DNA of 64,000 nt from Struthio camelus. Its lineage: Eukaryota > Chordata > Aves > Struthioniformes > Struthionidae. Position numbers and translations under genes: made by a program. The DNA is taken from positions 7,234,001 through 7,298,000 of the forward strand of contig NC_090946.1 in the NCBI RefSeq assembly GCF_040807025.1, given 5' to 3'. Positions 11,134 to 26,100 of this stretch are shown in pieces. The notes beneath the pieces were generated by a model. That model did no database searches and had not been told where the DNA came from. It saw only the letters and a program-made list of their open reading frames with translations. Positions within the stretch are counted from its first letter, which is position 1. Every line of letters begins with the position of its first letter.

Positions 11134-14100
11134 GTAAGGACCTACGCACAGACACACACCTGGTTGCCTCCAAGCTCTCAGCAGCAGCCTCTGACAGATC
11201 ATTTCCTTCCTTGTGGTTCCTGAGAAGTGAGTCAGTCTTTGTACAGCCCGCTGTCTGCCTCTCTCTCCCCATCTCTCTTAACACCTGCTGTACATTCAGC
11301 TCATCCCTCTCGCTGCTTTAGCGCCAAGGAGCAAAAAAGGCTGGTACAGACTGATGCAAATCCTTGGCAGTCAGCTCCGTTGATCCATGGCGGTTTGCAG
11401 CATCTGGAAGATTGGTCGGTAGAGATTGCTGGGCTCTGCTCGAGTCCTGCTGTTTGCCTTTGTCCCTTGTTTTTAGGCTGGGCCTGGAGTTCTGATTTCA
11501 TGGCCCGAGTGTCCCACGTCTTCTCCTCTTCAGTGGGTAGCTTCTGCCATGCAGAGTTAATAGCAGCCAAGCACAAGAAAGGGTTAAATAGGAGCCTGTT
11601 TCAAAGCAGCTTCTGTGAAGAGGGCGAGATTGAGGCTTTAAAACAAGGATCTTTTTAGCTTTTTCCCAGGAGGGAATTCTCTTGAGATTTTTGTTACAGG
11701 TTTCTAAGGAAAAAAGAGAACCAGTCACTGCTTGCTGCCACAGCTGCTCCTGCAGTTCAGAGTGGGTTTGCTGCAGATACCTCTCACGTTTCAACAGCTG
11801 GGGGGGGGGGGGGGGGGGGACACTCGAAAATTGCCTCAGAGATTTTCGTCTGCAGTTTCCCCCAAAGCCACCTTCTTCAGAAGTGCATCCGGAGAGAATG
11901 CGCTCACCCCAGGGCACCAGCCCATGGTTAATAAAAATTGAACTGCCTAAGAGCTTTTCAGAATATGTGCAAGGTAAGCAGCAGGAGAGACCAAGCTGTA
12001 ACATTAACCGTTTGTCTCCCATAGCTCTTAGCACCTTAAGCAAGAAGGAGGTTGGGTGGGTGCACACACATGCAGAATTAATTAGCAAGAATTACTAACA
12101 TTTTACTTTCCACCAACCTGCATTTGCTTGTGGTCACCAGCTCTGCAGTTATTCTCCATTATTTTCCTGAAAGTGCTGAGACGGATTTTGGTGTTCCTGC
12201 CCCCTTCCAAAGAAACCGCTGAATGAGTGGCTTTTCCCATCTAAAAGAAGGAAACGGGCCAGGTTTTCCTTTCAGCTGCAGAAGTGCAGGCCTGTTGAAA
12301 CCAGAGGAGTTAACACTCCTATCCCCAGGCGTTTAACTCCAATACCTCGATTAGAATCAATAAGTTATTTGGTCTTGCATTCGCCTCCAACCTTTGCAAG
12401 AGAGGCTGAAACACAGGTCTGTGAGTCTACTACTCTTGATCCTCCTTGCCTCTCCTCCCACCTCCATGGAGTACGCTGTACATATATAGTATGACTATAT
12501 TCAGAGCACGCTCAATGAAGGCATGGTCTTAGAGCACCCTGAAATTGTCCATCCCACCCTGAGCACTAAAAGGAAATTGGTATCTGTTTTCCAGCTCCCC
12601 TATGGCGAATAACATTTTACTGCCAAAGAAAATCTCTCTCTTTCATTCAGGGTGAGAAAGCCTTGATCTCAACCCTGCCAAGGCCTAACTGACAGGATTC
12701 ATTCTGTGCTGCAAGATATCACAACTGGGAGAGCTTAGAGGGAGGAAAAGGCAGCGATAAAAATTTAGTTCAACGTGTTTTACGTTCCTAGTTCTTACAG
12801 GGCTCGCATCCTTCTTGGGCTGTCATTAGCACCACATGCGGTCAGGACCTGCAGTCCAGCAAACATGCACCAAAGGAAGCTCAGCAGCTTGTCCACTTGT
12901 ATGGACCAATCCTCTAAAGAGCCATTTCTGTCCAGAACCACAAGCTGGCACTGATGGACTCACTGAACTCCACTTCCATGCTGGGCCACTCCTAAAGATA
13001 TACTGCTCAGTGATGTATGAGCTCCTCTGCTAATTCATCTCAGGATGTTTGCAAGAGAACTAACTGAGAAGCTCCCATGTCAGCTCATATGCGCGCACAC
13101 CCAGCTCACGCTGGTCAGGTCAAGAACGCCAAGGCTAGCTTAGGCATGCTTTTCCCCTTCAGGTGCTAACAGCACTCAGCATGCATTGATTCCAGGCCAT
13201 ACCTTAGCATATTGATGCAACATGCCAGACTGGGACAACTTGTTCTGGCATCATATCATGCATGGTTGCCTTCAGAAAATGGATAAGATTTAGAGTATGC
13301 AAGAATACCTTGCAGCCTCTCTGTCTTTCAGAGACGTGCAAGGGTGTAAAAGAACATCCTTCCTCTGATTGCACTGAGCACTTCAATGCTCAACTACAGT
13401 TCATACCTCAACAAAGCAAAGCTGCCTTTACCAAAAGAAGCTGCGGTAATTCCCACTTGCACATGACCATAAGGCACCTCAGCTTACCTGGCCAATAGAC
13501 CACAAAGTCGAGAGGTCAGGTGTAAACACCACATGGCACTTCTCAGAGCATATCTTCTGCCTTTTTCTCTCCATCTCCTCCAACACAGCACTGAGGATAA
13601 TTCCAAATATCAGGCAGTGGCTTGCACTCAGGACCTATTAGTTAAGGAGATGTATGAGAAGTACCTAATTAAAAAGCGATTCCTTTGTCACCATAGCTTT
13701 CTGTCCACTGATGGCAAGAGTATTCAGGAGATGACATTCTCTCTGCTGCTCCGAGACTATACTGAAAAGGCCCTTTCTCTATCTAGATCAGTTACGTATA
13801 TGTGTATTACTTCTTAGCTACTCCCAGTGAAGGTAATGCACTTCCTTACTGCCAGCATTTCCTTCATGACACGGGCTTGAGGCAGCAGTGAACTGGAAGA
13901 TCAGTAGCACAGTTGTGAGCAACAACCGTGTTCTAACGTGATTGCATTTCCAATCAGTTCCAGCCTCTGCTTTCCATCCAGCCCAGAAGCAAGCAAGGCT
14001 GTTAAGTCCAGAGATAGAGGAGATGATCTCTTCCTGGAAAAGTCATGACAGAGTATGCATGAGCATGATTAGACAACAAATAGGCTGCTGGCAGGAAAGC

Positions 14101-17100
14101 TGTAGGCAGACAAAAATACTTTCCAGGTGGCCAGGCAGAAGCTGCAGTTGAATTGCTCCCCGTTAATACCGTATGACTCATAAAGAGAGATCTCCATCAC
14201 TGTGATCAGGTGGTAGCCAGCCAGATTTCAGTGAAACATTCGTGAAGGCTCATCTTTGGACCAAGGGCAGAACACTACAACAGCTGGAGGCACTTAGTGA
14301 AAGGCTTATGCTGCTCTGTTACCAGTCCTGCTACAGCCTTACTTGGCCCTCTTGGCAAGTCAACCTTTTAGTGTTCTGTAAAAGAGAGAGAACAGTCTTT
14401 TTTAACCTCAGAAGGACTGTGAAGATAATACCAGAGAAGGTGAGGCATGCAGAAATTATGGTAAAGCAAATGACAGATCTTGAAGGTAAAAAAGGAAACT
14501 GATGGCTCAGGACAAGGGTCCCTTCACATGGGAAACTCCCAACTGTCCGCAGCACAGCGCTGTGGTGACAGCTCTGCTGGCCCTGGAGTTGTACCTTCAT
14601 TTTGGCACCAGTAAAGTAATACCAGCGGCAAACCCAATGCAGTCGGAAAGCACTCGTCTCACTCAACACTTGACGCAGGATAAGTTTTTGCCAGCGAGGC
14701 AGTCCTCATGACTAGAGCTGGACAAGCAGACCCAGACGTTCCCCGGTGGTAGCAGGTATCACTTTGCCTCTGAAATTGCTCCCAAAAGGGGGTGGTTTGG
14801 ACACTTCAGCGTGAGCCTTAAGAAGAGCATTCCCACTGAGCTGAGAGTGACTAGAACATCCCGTGCTCTACAAAAGAGGTGCACCTCAGTCTCGTTTCTA
14901 GCATTCAGGTTTTTCTCCCCTGTGCATTGAAATGACTTTCTTTTTTTTCCCTCCCCTGTACTCCTTCCCCTGGCATTTTATGGCTTTCACAATCTCTAAA
15001 TTATTCCGTAGTGTTTTCTTTCTTTCCCGCACCTGCAGCAAGTTTTTCTCTCTCCCTCCCCATGCTCCATCTCTAACTTCTCATTTATCATTTCTTTAAC
15101 CTCAATGTAAATGAGTGAGATCACCTTTCTCTCCTTTCTCATACACCTCCCACAGCAAAACTTCTGCGGTCAGAGTATCATTTTGGAGCGCCTTCCAAAG
15201 TCTTGGTGGCAGAAGAAAGTTTCTGTTGATTTTGGTGGACTTTGGAACCAAGCTTGTTGGCTGGTTTTTTTTTTTTGTTTTTTTTTTTTTTAACACCAGG
15301 GCTAGCCTTTTAATGGAATTAAGCTTTCCAGTCTGCTCTTCCTGTGGAGAGCAAAAGGCAAGATTTGAGTCAGCCCCAACAATTTTTAGGCAATGGGACA
15401 AAGGAAGAAAGGCTGCAACTTGGTACTTCTGATTTCTGTTTTGATTCTGTTTTTTTCTGTGCCTGAGTTTTGTTTAATCATAAAATGAATAACATAGAGA
15501 TTTCAACAAGACGAGAGGAGACTCATTAGCCAAGATGTCTGATAAAGTTAGGAAACCAAACTTTCTCTAACTATCCCACTTTTAAAATCATTGGCCTTCT
15601 GGCCTTCATGAGATCCATTGTTTTGTCTCTGTGAGGAGTGGAAGGCATCAAGCTTTCAGTAGAGAGGGTTAGAGCTTGATGCAAGGGGAGCATAGTGGGC
15701 AGAAGAAAATAAGCCTTCTTCACAGTTGGAGCTCTCAGGCCAAGTGCCATCTCACAAAGGAGGAATTTAGCCATTTAAACATAGTTTATTGTGGGGACCC
15801 ATACAGCGGGCAGTCTCAGCGCTTCATGGGACTACATCTTTACAGCTCTCCCAGGTGAATTTCTAGAGTTAATTCCAGTTCTGTACCATAAGAAAAGGGC
15901 AAGGACAGAGTACGGGGTCCTGACCCTGGTCAACTTTCTCTCCTACTTCTACCTTTGGGGTCAAAATTCAAGCCATGCCATGTGGAGGGAGAGGTGTGCA
16001 AGATTTCACTACTAGCAACAGATGCGTCAAATACATGCTCCCTGCAGGCATAGGTAGGACACAGACACATGCAAACTTATAGAAAGGGGAAGGAGTAAGG
16101 TTAAAAAAAGAGCCCTTTGCATTAGAGGAAAAACCCCCCAGACACTAAAGAGGACTAAAACATAGAGATGTGGCAAACTCATTGGTCCTGGGATCAAAAC
16201 ACACCACAAACAAGGCATGGACGCTTCAATGCAGGAAAAACTATTAAAAGTCTTGAACATATGGAACAAAAATATTATTCCAGGAGGATTTCCGGCTTTC
16301 CCAGCCTCAAGAGCATATGCTCAAGGTGGAATTCATGTCACAATTTTCCTGAGGCACCAGTTAGATTCTGCAGCTGTAACCTAACAAACTACTTATGTCC
16401 ATTATCGGGTGTTTGAGAGATGACAGTAAAATACATCCAACAGTCAAGTCAAGGCATGTACCAAGTAACAAATATGCAAGCAGTCTCACAAGAGACTAAT
16501 GGGCCTGTGACAGGGACAAGCAGCTGTACACTACAGCATGGTAGAAATGACAAGAAGTCCAAAAGGACCTATATCTAATATTAATACATTCAAGACACAC
16601 TTGTTATCTATACAGAGCAGGTCCTTCAGCAAGACCAAGACCTACGGTGAATACCTACTAGGCAAACTGTCCATTCCTTCCTCCCTTCCTAGCCTGCACT
16701 GGGTGAACACCAAGCCACACATAATAGAAAAAAGAAAAATCAACCTGCTCTCTTGAATTGCCTCTTGGCAGCAGGCTTTCAAAGGGTATTTATAGCCTAA
16801 TGGGGATTTGCACAAACTCCTATCTGCCTTACCTTCCAGGGGAATTAACAGGACTTAGGCATTTAGTTGCTTAGGACATTTCTTGAGGTGCCTTGTCTAG
16901 AGAGTAGCCCAAATCTCACCATTCGCTTCCTGCTAGGTAAGCAAATTCAGCAGCCTTTACTAATACCGTATCAATCAAACGGCGATCAAAGAGATGGGAA
17001 TCAAGAGTCCGGCACCACTCATTCAGAATAACACAGGGGACTGCTGCAGAGAAGGACGGTGCTGGAGATAGACAGGAATGATGCAAAGGGTAGGAAGCAA

Positions 17101-20100
17101 CAGTCAGTCCTGAGTTTCACCCAGTTCCTCATGTTTCTTCTCCAGGATGCATTCCAAGCCTTTCATATCAATCCCACCTTGGTGCGAAAGTTTCTCAAGC
17201 CATTACTTATTGGAGAGCTCGCTCCAGGGGAACCCAGCCAGGACCGAGACAAGAACGTGAGTATTTGTTTCTGAGCTGGGATTTATAATAGCTACGACAA
17301 CTTTTTTGCTCTCAGGACGTCCTTCAGGTCCCTATGTGAAAAACCACTAGACAGACTATAAAAGCCCTCTTCCTCACGGGCAGCTCCAGAGAGGGAGAAA
17401 AGTGCTCAGTGACTGAACGCCTCTATGCAGTGACGTGCACATCCCAGTAGAGATTAAAATGTGCGTAGGAGGGAGGTGACACATCAGACTGGCAGTACAA
17501 GCCTTTCCTTTCCCAGAGCCACCATCAGCTCTGTCTGCGGTAATCATGTCCACTTTCTAGCAGCCCACTCCAGATGCCCAGACTGGAACGATCCCATCCT
17601 GAAGGGAAACACGGACTGAGGAGCATGCACTGGGAAACGTGTGCCAGCTCTTGTGGCTGGCGTCCCTCCGGCTATTCCTTCTTTTGGGACCAAGCTGTGA
17701 AACACACGTCATTGCTTGCGTGTTATGGGGGAAGGAGGGGGCGAGGGGGAAAAGAAGGCTGAGAAGACTTCCAAAGTGAAGTCGCTCGCTGCCTCAACAA
17801 GACAAATCTCTTCCACTGTTTACTCCACAACTTCCCTTTGGCAGAACACCCCCAGGGAACTACTGCTTCAAGACTCAGACTGGCTGCAGTGAAACAGATG
17901 TCTCATTTCAGTGGCTTAGGGAGCAGCAACCCAGCAGAACTCCCCATCCACAAGGCCGGCTCTGTATCCCTCGCAGACGACCCATTCATTCATTATTCAG
18001 GCACTAGGCGCAGCACAGCTAACTCCTACCACGAAACCCAATCTCATCCTGTTATTCTTGGCTGCCTAGGATTATGATGTATCTGTATCACTCACAATAG
18101 GAGCGATGACGGTAACCGGCTCTAACCCTGGAATGCCCTTCCTGAACAATTGCACGCTAGCTGACCCGCGTATTAAATAGACCATAGCTACCCTGATATT
18201 GTGAGTTCATCACCAGAGCTTAGAAATTATGCCTAAGTAATGGGATTGAATTCTCTCTTTCTCCAGCTGTCTCCTTAATACTTGTAAAGCTCACTGAGAC
18301 TAGAGTGATCAGCTGATGCTGAAGCAGCTCTCAACACAGCAAGGTAGCGCTGCTGGTTCAGAGCAGCAGGCTTGAGTTACCCTCCTAGCTCAGGGTGCAA
18401 AAGGTCAGGATATGGGCTCAGATCAGCGAGGCCTGAGCTTATTCATAGGGAAGGGGGATGAAGAACCTGAATAAAGTACGAGTATGAAGACAGGTCCTTA
18501 CTTACTTGGGCGGCAGCCAGCCACTGCAAGAAACAGCCCGAGTCCTTAGTATGGAAGCTTAGGCTTCCTAAAACACATTCAGACCTATTATAAGTCTCAT
18601 GCTGTGTCTCGTACATCCATTTTGCAGTCCCAGCTGGTGGAGGACTTCCGAACCCTGAGGAAGGCAGCCGAGGATATGAATTTATTCAAAGCAAGCCCTT
18701 GGTTCTTCTCCCTTTACTTGGCCCATATCATTGCAATGGAAGCTTTGGCTTGGTTAATGATTTCATACTTGGGTACCGGCTGGATCACAACTCTCATCCT
18801 TGCCTGCATCCTTGCAACTTCCCAGGTGAGAAGTAGTAGGCACAGAGCATACTGGCTACCCAAATCACCCTGAAGGAGGCTGGTGCATGCTGAACTTTTC
18901 ATGTCAGATTAATCACCAATGCGACTGGGAAAAACATTCACAATACACCTGCCCCCACTGTGCTGTCTGGCCACCCCTTCCCACTGCTGAATACTCCTCA
19001 CACATCTTGAGCCTTCATACCTCTTGAGCCTTTCCTTCCACATATCCCCCTCCACAACTGAAACAGAGGTCTTCCCCTTAACCCTTCCAGTGATTCTCTG
19101 TCTCTGTTTCTCCATGTGTCTGTCTCTCTCTCTCACACACACACACACACAACTTGCCTTCCATCTTTATTTCCTTTTGTGCTTAACTCTGAGGTCAACC
19201 AGCTTGCTAACTACTTTCTTTTCCTTCCTCCCAGACCCAGGCAGGCTGGCTGCAACATGACTTTGGACACCTTTCCGTCTTTAAGAAGTCTGGGTGGAAC
19301 CACATAGTCCACAAGTTTGTGATTGGGCACCTGAAGGTAAAGGTCGTTATGGACCCAGGGCACTGTAGAAACAGCTGCATCCACTAACTTTGACAGTTGT
19401 CAAAGCAGGAGAGTGCAGCTCTAAGCAGTTCCACAGTGAGCCAATGCAGGGAGGAGAAATTAGCGGCCAGATCCACGTGGGGCTGTTGTGCAGAAGAAAT
19501 GAGAGAGCCCGGCCAAAGCTGCTGCAGATCACAATAATTCCACAAGCTTCAGTGGAACTGCACCAGTTTATCATGGCTGAGGATATTGCTCCTTAAATTG
19601 CATGAAACTCTTATTTTAACATCCTATCATATTTCTCCCAGGCCCTCCACCTCCCTCACTCTAAGGGTTAGTAATGTTTAAATGCCCCATACAGCTATAT
19701 CCTGTCCATTCTAGAGATCCTCAGAACTTCTATCCTGGGCAAAGTCCACTGCAGTCCAGGCTTTTCAGCATCCACCTGCAGAAAGAACTTCTAGGGAACG
19801 GGACACATCTCTGGCCATTCTCACAAGCCCAGTTTGTCTTGCCTGGCTCTTCCTAGACAAAGACAGTAGATGGAGATCCATAGCAATAATTAGTAAGGTA
19901 GCAAGAGGAAATAAGCCTACCATTTAGCCAGAAATAACAACTTCAACAGCGACACATAACACACTAGGGTTCAACTTTCTCGCCTGTTCTGACAATTTGA
20001 AAGATCCTGAGCCAGGGCAAAATAGCCTGGCATTACTGGTTACTAGTGGGCCCATACCAGCAGTCTCATAGCAACTGACAGTTTAACCACTTACTGCTTA

Positions 20101-23100
20101 TGGCTATTTTAAAAGTAAGTAACAGCTTGGGCATAATCAAAGTTGCACTGTTTTAGTTTATGTGAGTGAATGGGTAATCTTACCAGTAGAGAAGCTGTGC
20201 TTCTCCGTGGATTAACTCCTTGTTCTTGCATCTGCCCAGGGTGCCTCTGCAAACTGGTGGAACCACCGTCACTTCCAACACCATGCCAAGCCCAACGTAT
20301 TCAAGAAGGACCCAGATGTGAACATGCTACATATTTTTGTCCTCGGAGATTCACAGCCCGTTGAGGTAAGGCACAGTAGGTGTAAAGTAGAATAACGTTG
20401 TCCTGGAGGGCTTCAGAGAATGCTTCTGCAAAAGTAGGATTGGCTAGTGTTGATAGACATACGCATTGCTAGAAATGCTGCAGGGAAAAAAAAAAAAAAA
20501 AAAAAAAAAGACATGCCTCATCCAGGGCTTGCATCTATATTGTCTGACAGGAGTTCAGCCCTCATATCTTCCCAAACCTTGGGTTCAAGAGCCAGATTGA
20601 CTGTATAATTCCTTATCCATTTCCTACGTTGACCACAATAACAGAAATTAGTTCCTTGGCTGCATTTCTGAGGGCACAAGCCAACAAAGCTGAGTTGGAA
20701 GGGTAAAATGCAGAGAAACTTTTTGCTGGTATAGGCTAGCCGTGAATGATTTTACCCCTACCTCACTCCAGGGATAATTCAAGGACTGAGGGCCACGTCT
20801 TGACCAACTAAGTCAGTGGAGCTACAGTAGATTACAGCACCCACCCTCCTGGAACAATTTCCTTACAGTAACTACGCATCAACTTGTTGCACACTGAGTA
20901 GCAGGCTATGTTAAGGTGTTTTGATTCAATCTGTCCTTCCAGAGCCAAAATATTTACTGTTGACTGTATAAAAACCTGCACGGAGGAAATAATGTACCGT
21001 TCTTGGTCTTTGTACAATGGAACAAGGATTTTAGTTTCCAGGAAAAAAAAAAAAAAAGTCAGCTGGAAGCACAATACAGGGAAATACAAAATGCAAAAGC
21101 TCATGTGTTCTCAGTTAGCTTTTATACTATGAAGAAAGTAACTCTAGAAACATGTTGGAGCAGCCTGATATCTGGACACATACACCGAATGTCTTGTAGA
21201 TGCAGAATTTAAGAGACAGAAAGGTCTGTTGTATATGACTAAAACGAAAGCCTTCTCCTGTGGTTTAAAAAGCCACTATCCAGAAGATGTAAATCAATAT
21301 CATGCTCTTAAATGTGTGGGTGTGTCCCATTTGAAAATCCTGTGCCTTATAACTGGGTTTAAAAGTAGATTGCGGTTCCACCACTGGAGGAAAAACTCAG
21401 AATGCAGACATTTATGGCAACAACTAATAGCAAAAGACCACCCTAGCTTTCCCACTCTTGGTATAGCTTTACAAGACCTGGCCGATGGCAGGAGTTCACG
21501 GCACTGATGACTGCTTAAGTCACAATGAATCAGCGGTCAGGACAGTTGCTTAGAAGACTAATTAAGGTCCAGTGCTTTGCTCTGCCACAGCATCCTGTGT
21601 AATGACTTACCAAGGGTCCGACATCTTTATGCCCTACATTTGTAAAGGTAACGATAGAGATAACAGCAACTCTTATCTCAGCTGCAGGCATGGCAGAAGG
21701 TAGAGAAACGCATAAAAATGCTATCAGGCTGTCAAGTGACAAAAAAAAAGAAAGATCTGTATATCAAGCCAGAACACTTTAAATAGGAATTTATACCTAG
21801 CACAATTGGGAAGTCAGGATATAAAATGTATGGATATAAACTGTTTGCAGTGCGGAACGGCCCTAATCTCTGCCCAGGATCAGCCAATATGTTTCGAAAC
21901 ACTCTCACAAAACTGGAAATGTAATGCTGGAGGCAAAAGTAGGGTTAGATAACTTTGTACAGGTTAATACTTGTTGATATTTAACCATACCAAATACTTT
22001 TTATCTTTATTGGTGTGGGAATTAGGTCAAAACTCCCCATTCCAGCTAAAAAGAGTTAATAAATACAGAAGTATTGCAGAGAATATCCTCTTACATGCGG
22101 GTGTCATAATCCAAGACTGAACTTTCTCATCTGTGTCCTGCAGTACGGCAAGAAAAAGCTGAAGTACCTGCCTTACAATCATCAGCATGAGTACTTCTTC
22201 CTCAGTGAGTATCCGCACTGCCCTCTTCATTTTTCCCTTTGGTAAGGGGAGTTGAAGGCTCTTCACTTTCCAGCCCCTCCTCCTGTGTTAGCAGAGCAAT
22301 TCCTTGCATCTCAACTCATCCTTCCATTCCTAAGGCTCACAGTCCCCTTAATGGTTTACTTGTACATGTCCCACAGTCAGTTCAGTATATCCAAGCATCC
22401 TTAACGTTGCCAGCACAGCCAGGTAAAGCAAGGCAAGCAGCTGAGACTGGCAACTAATCTCAGTGTGTGAGTGGCTCCATAGAAGCACTGCATGTTGCCA
22501 GTCAATGCTCTTTGATAACTAAAGATGAACGGGCACGAAGCAGAGCCTCCTTTCCTCACAGCACGGTAACCGCCACCTTGGGGTTCCCCTATCACCAGAA
22601 CCTCACTTCTCCGACCAATGTCAGGCAGGCTTTGCCTGGCACCAGTTCCTAAATCACTGGCTTGCTCTCATGTCATTCACCTTTGCACTTCCTTAGATGG
22701 CTGAAACATTTCCGTTTGCTTTGCAGTCTTCCCACCTCTGCTCATCCCTGTGTATTTCCAAATCCAAATCATCTCGACCATGATCAAGCGCAGGTTCTGG
22801 GCGGTGAGTGAAATGTCCTCCCTGTTCTCGTGGGGCCCGGCTGACTCCTAAGGAATTACACTTGAGCAAGGAGAGAGGCTCATCATCTCTCCAGGGCAAG
22901 GACAGATGCCAGAGGGAGGATGCACAGGGCATGCTTTGCTGTACTAATTATCCAGCATTCCTAACATTACCAGTAAGATCATGTTAAGTGAGATAGGGCA
23001 AAGCAATGCCTAATGTCTTCTCTCTTCCCCTAGGACCTGGCCTGGGCTGCCAGTTACTACATGCGCTACTTCATCATGTACATCCCATTCTATGGCGTTC

Positions 23101-26100
23101 TGGGATCCCTGTTTCTCCTCACTTTTGTCAGGTAGGAGATGAAGGGCCTCCCTTCTGTTCTCCCCACCCTCCAACATCAGACTAACAGAGTCTCAGCTAT
23201 ACTATGTCCCATGGGCCTTCCTTCTTTAGGTCCTCTTCAGGCATCTTCCCTGTTTTGTGTTACCCTGAGTATTTTCACTGCTCCGCTTTCCTCCTGTCAT
23301 CGCCCGATTTTATCTTCTCTCAGTAGAGCTAGTTCTGGTGCCCTCCAGTTTGAGTCCTCCAAAGCTACCTTTTGCCCCTCCTTAAATCTATGGAGAAATG
23401 CTTCTTAACGTATCTAGATTTTGACTGGTCTTATAGCCCTTTGTGATTACTAGGCCTCACAGTGTGCTGCTCCCAGTGCTGAAACAGTATTATTATGCTT
23501 ATTATTATGCTGTTTGACTGCTGCACGGAGAGTTCAGTGAGAGACCTAAAAACATGAACTACAAGCATGAGCTGCTGAATGAATAGGGCATGGCATGAAT
23601 AGGAAGCTTACTCACAGGATGGTTACAGTATTCCAGAGAGCAGCACTGAATTTGTATTTCTCTCCTGCGTGTAGTAGCTTCTACTCTTCTAGCTAAAAGC
23701 AAAGGGCTGCAATTAGTCCCACGGTCAGCATTAGTTTTAGGAAAACATTTTATCACAATGAAAACCACTTTCTAAAATATTTCATTTTTTGAGGAAAAAT
23801 AAACAGCGACAGATGTGCAAAAACTTTCATAAAATCAGAACTTTCCCCTCCACACAATTTAATATCTCTGGTCATGATTTAATTTTTCACAATTGCAAAA
23901 GACTTTGTTTCTAAGGAAAAAAAAGAAAGGAGTTTCAAAAGACATTGATATGTGTAAGTGCCTAGCCAATCTCTTTGGTCTGAAAACAAACTGAAAAACT
24001 TATAACAACCAACCTGTTATTTCTACCACTATCATATTCTGATTAAGCTACAAATGCAAGAAGCAATGCTTTCCTCTTGTAAAATTGTTTCCAGTTTCTC
24101 ATGATTCATCAGGAGACATTTCCCTATTAACAGTAGTTTCCTTATAATTCAGGCAGTAAGGAAGGAGCCCCAGGAGCTTTATAAAGCAATGCAACATTGT
24201 GAGCAGCCCTCCCACTGCTCAGAGAAAGCACGTTGCTTATGGAAAGTCACTAGTTTTAATCAAAATACCAAGGATGTAAAGTCAGATAAAAGCATTTCCA
24301 TTTTGTTTTGACCCCAGGCGTGAATAATCACTAAAAAGATGAGATTGCTCTAATCAGCTGGTGCTCCAGATAACAGGACTCATTCATCCTCTCGCAGATA
24401 GATTAAAATACCAAGCAAAACAAACACCCATCAAAACTACACCTGGACTTCAAAACAATTCCAAAATCCTTCTTCACTTAGCTCACTCCCTTCTGTGGTT
24501 GTGTGAAATTACTGTTGGTGAAAGCAGAGATTCAGATCATCTGCTCTTTCAGAGAACAAGCCCAAAAACTATAACAAGGACAGCTTCTGGACATCTGTCT
24601 TGCCAACTTGCAACTCATCCCCAACATAGAGAAAACACTTTGGGCAAGGAGAAGAAGGTGGGTTTTTATAGACTATTGTACAGGTGCTGAAAACGCAGTC
24701 ATATAGCACAAGAAGTAAATGAGCCACTCTGAAGCGATATGCAGCCCAGTGCAGAGTTGAGAATTATGGTAAAGGAAATGTAAAAAAAATGAGGTCAGGA
24801 GGAGGAGGGAAAGAGGGAAAAGAGAGTGGGGGGGAAAAAAAAGAGGCAAAAAAATTGGGAGCCCCAGTCTGCTGAACTTAATAACCAGAAAGCTAACACC
24901 AATGGGCAGGTGGATTTTGAAAAGAACGTATATCCAGCAAGGAAAGAGAAAACCGGTTCTACTGAGCATTTCTAAATCAGGACTTACTTTTCTCAAGTGA
25001 CTGGATCATCTTTGTTTACAGGAAGGGGAAGTAGCATGAAAGATCAATCCAATTCTGAGGAAGAGAAATCAAGTCGAGGGTTAGCGCAGTAGGACATTCT
25101 GGTTGTAGGGAACCATAGTTGCATTAGTCCTAAAGGTACAAAGAGAGGAAGAGAAATTAATTGCAGAAATGATTCTCTCGCTTTCCATGGAAAGAGACTT
25201 GTTTGCTTCCATATCTTGGAGAAATACTTCCCTCATACGCGAGGCCTCCTGCTGCTCCTTGTAAACCCCGCTCTCTTGACCTCATATCTTGGTCTGCAAC
25301 ATAAATTGTCATGCTTTTTTTCTGGTTTTGAAGGTTTCTGGAGAGTCACTGGTTTGTGTGGGTCACCCAGATGAATCACATTCCAATGGAAATCGATAGC
25401 GAGAAGCACAGAGATTGGCTCAGTTCTCAGGTAACTAGGAGGGAAAAGAGTACCTCTGACTCTACTCACCTCCAAACGGATCAGAAATTTATTCAAAGAA
25501 TGGTTGCATTATCACTGTCCCTAGCCATCTCCCACGATACTACACAAAGTCAGTCTACTGTCTCTGCCATCAGCATGTTTCCCCTAGAGCAAGTAACGCT
25601 GATTCAGGACATGGAAGTCCAAACTTCTGTGACGAATACGACAACCAAAAGATTGTATTTTGTTCCTTCAGATTTGAGGCAGTGTCAGGTTCAAGCAGCG
25701 TGGTTTGACTTCCTTGTGTGGTGTATGTTGCTATAAACATACGAAGAAATAAAAGACCCTCAATGCGACTCAATGTGCTAACTTTGGCTAGCGTAAATCC
25801 GTGTGCTTTCCTTATGCTGAAAACACATCAATCCCAGTTGAAAAGAGAGCTCAGTATATTTCTAAAGTTCGCATTTTGGGAATAAGGTCTGAAATGAAAG
25901 CCAGCTGCTTTCAAAATCTTCTCAAAGGATACTTCTTATTCATAGTGTTCCAGGTCCCATTCAGACCTAGAGGATAAGGAGAGCAACTTTGACACAGGCC
26001 ATATGAATTTGGTAAAACTGAGCTGAGAGAAAAAATCACCTCCTGTGTTAATGGCTCTAATTAGTAACTGTAGTTATTAATGGGGCCTTGAACACGAGCT

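Larger units (their letters stand above)
10310..11140 (+). promoter_or_regulatory. FADS2: CpG island promoter of FADS2
   Basis: Base composition changes sharply near 10310 from AT-rich to GC-rich, with dense CpG up to about 10570, and stays GC-rich through FADS2 exon 1. No TATA box stands out close to the start codon. Such islands usually mark promoters with dispersed start sites. The transcription start cannot be fixed from sequence alone. The island covers the expected 5'UTR and the first 69 codons. The long open frames read across it on both strands are a by-product of its GC content. Confidence 0.8.
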
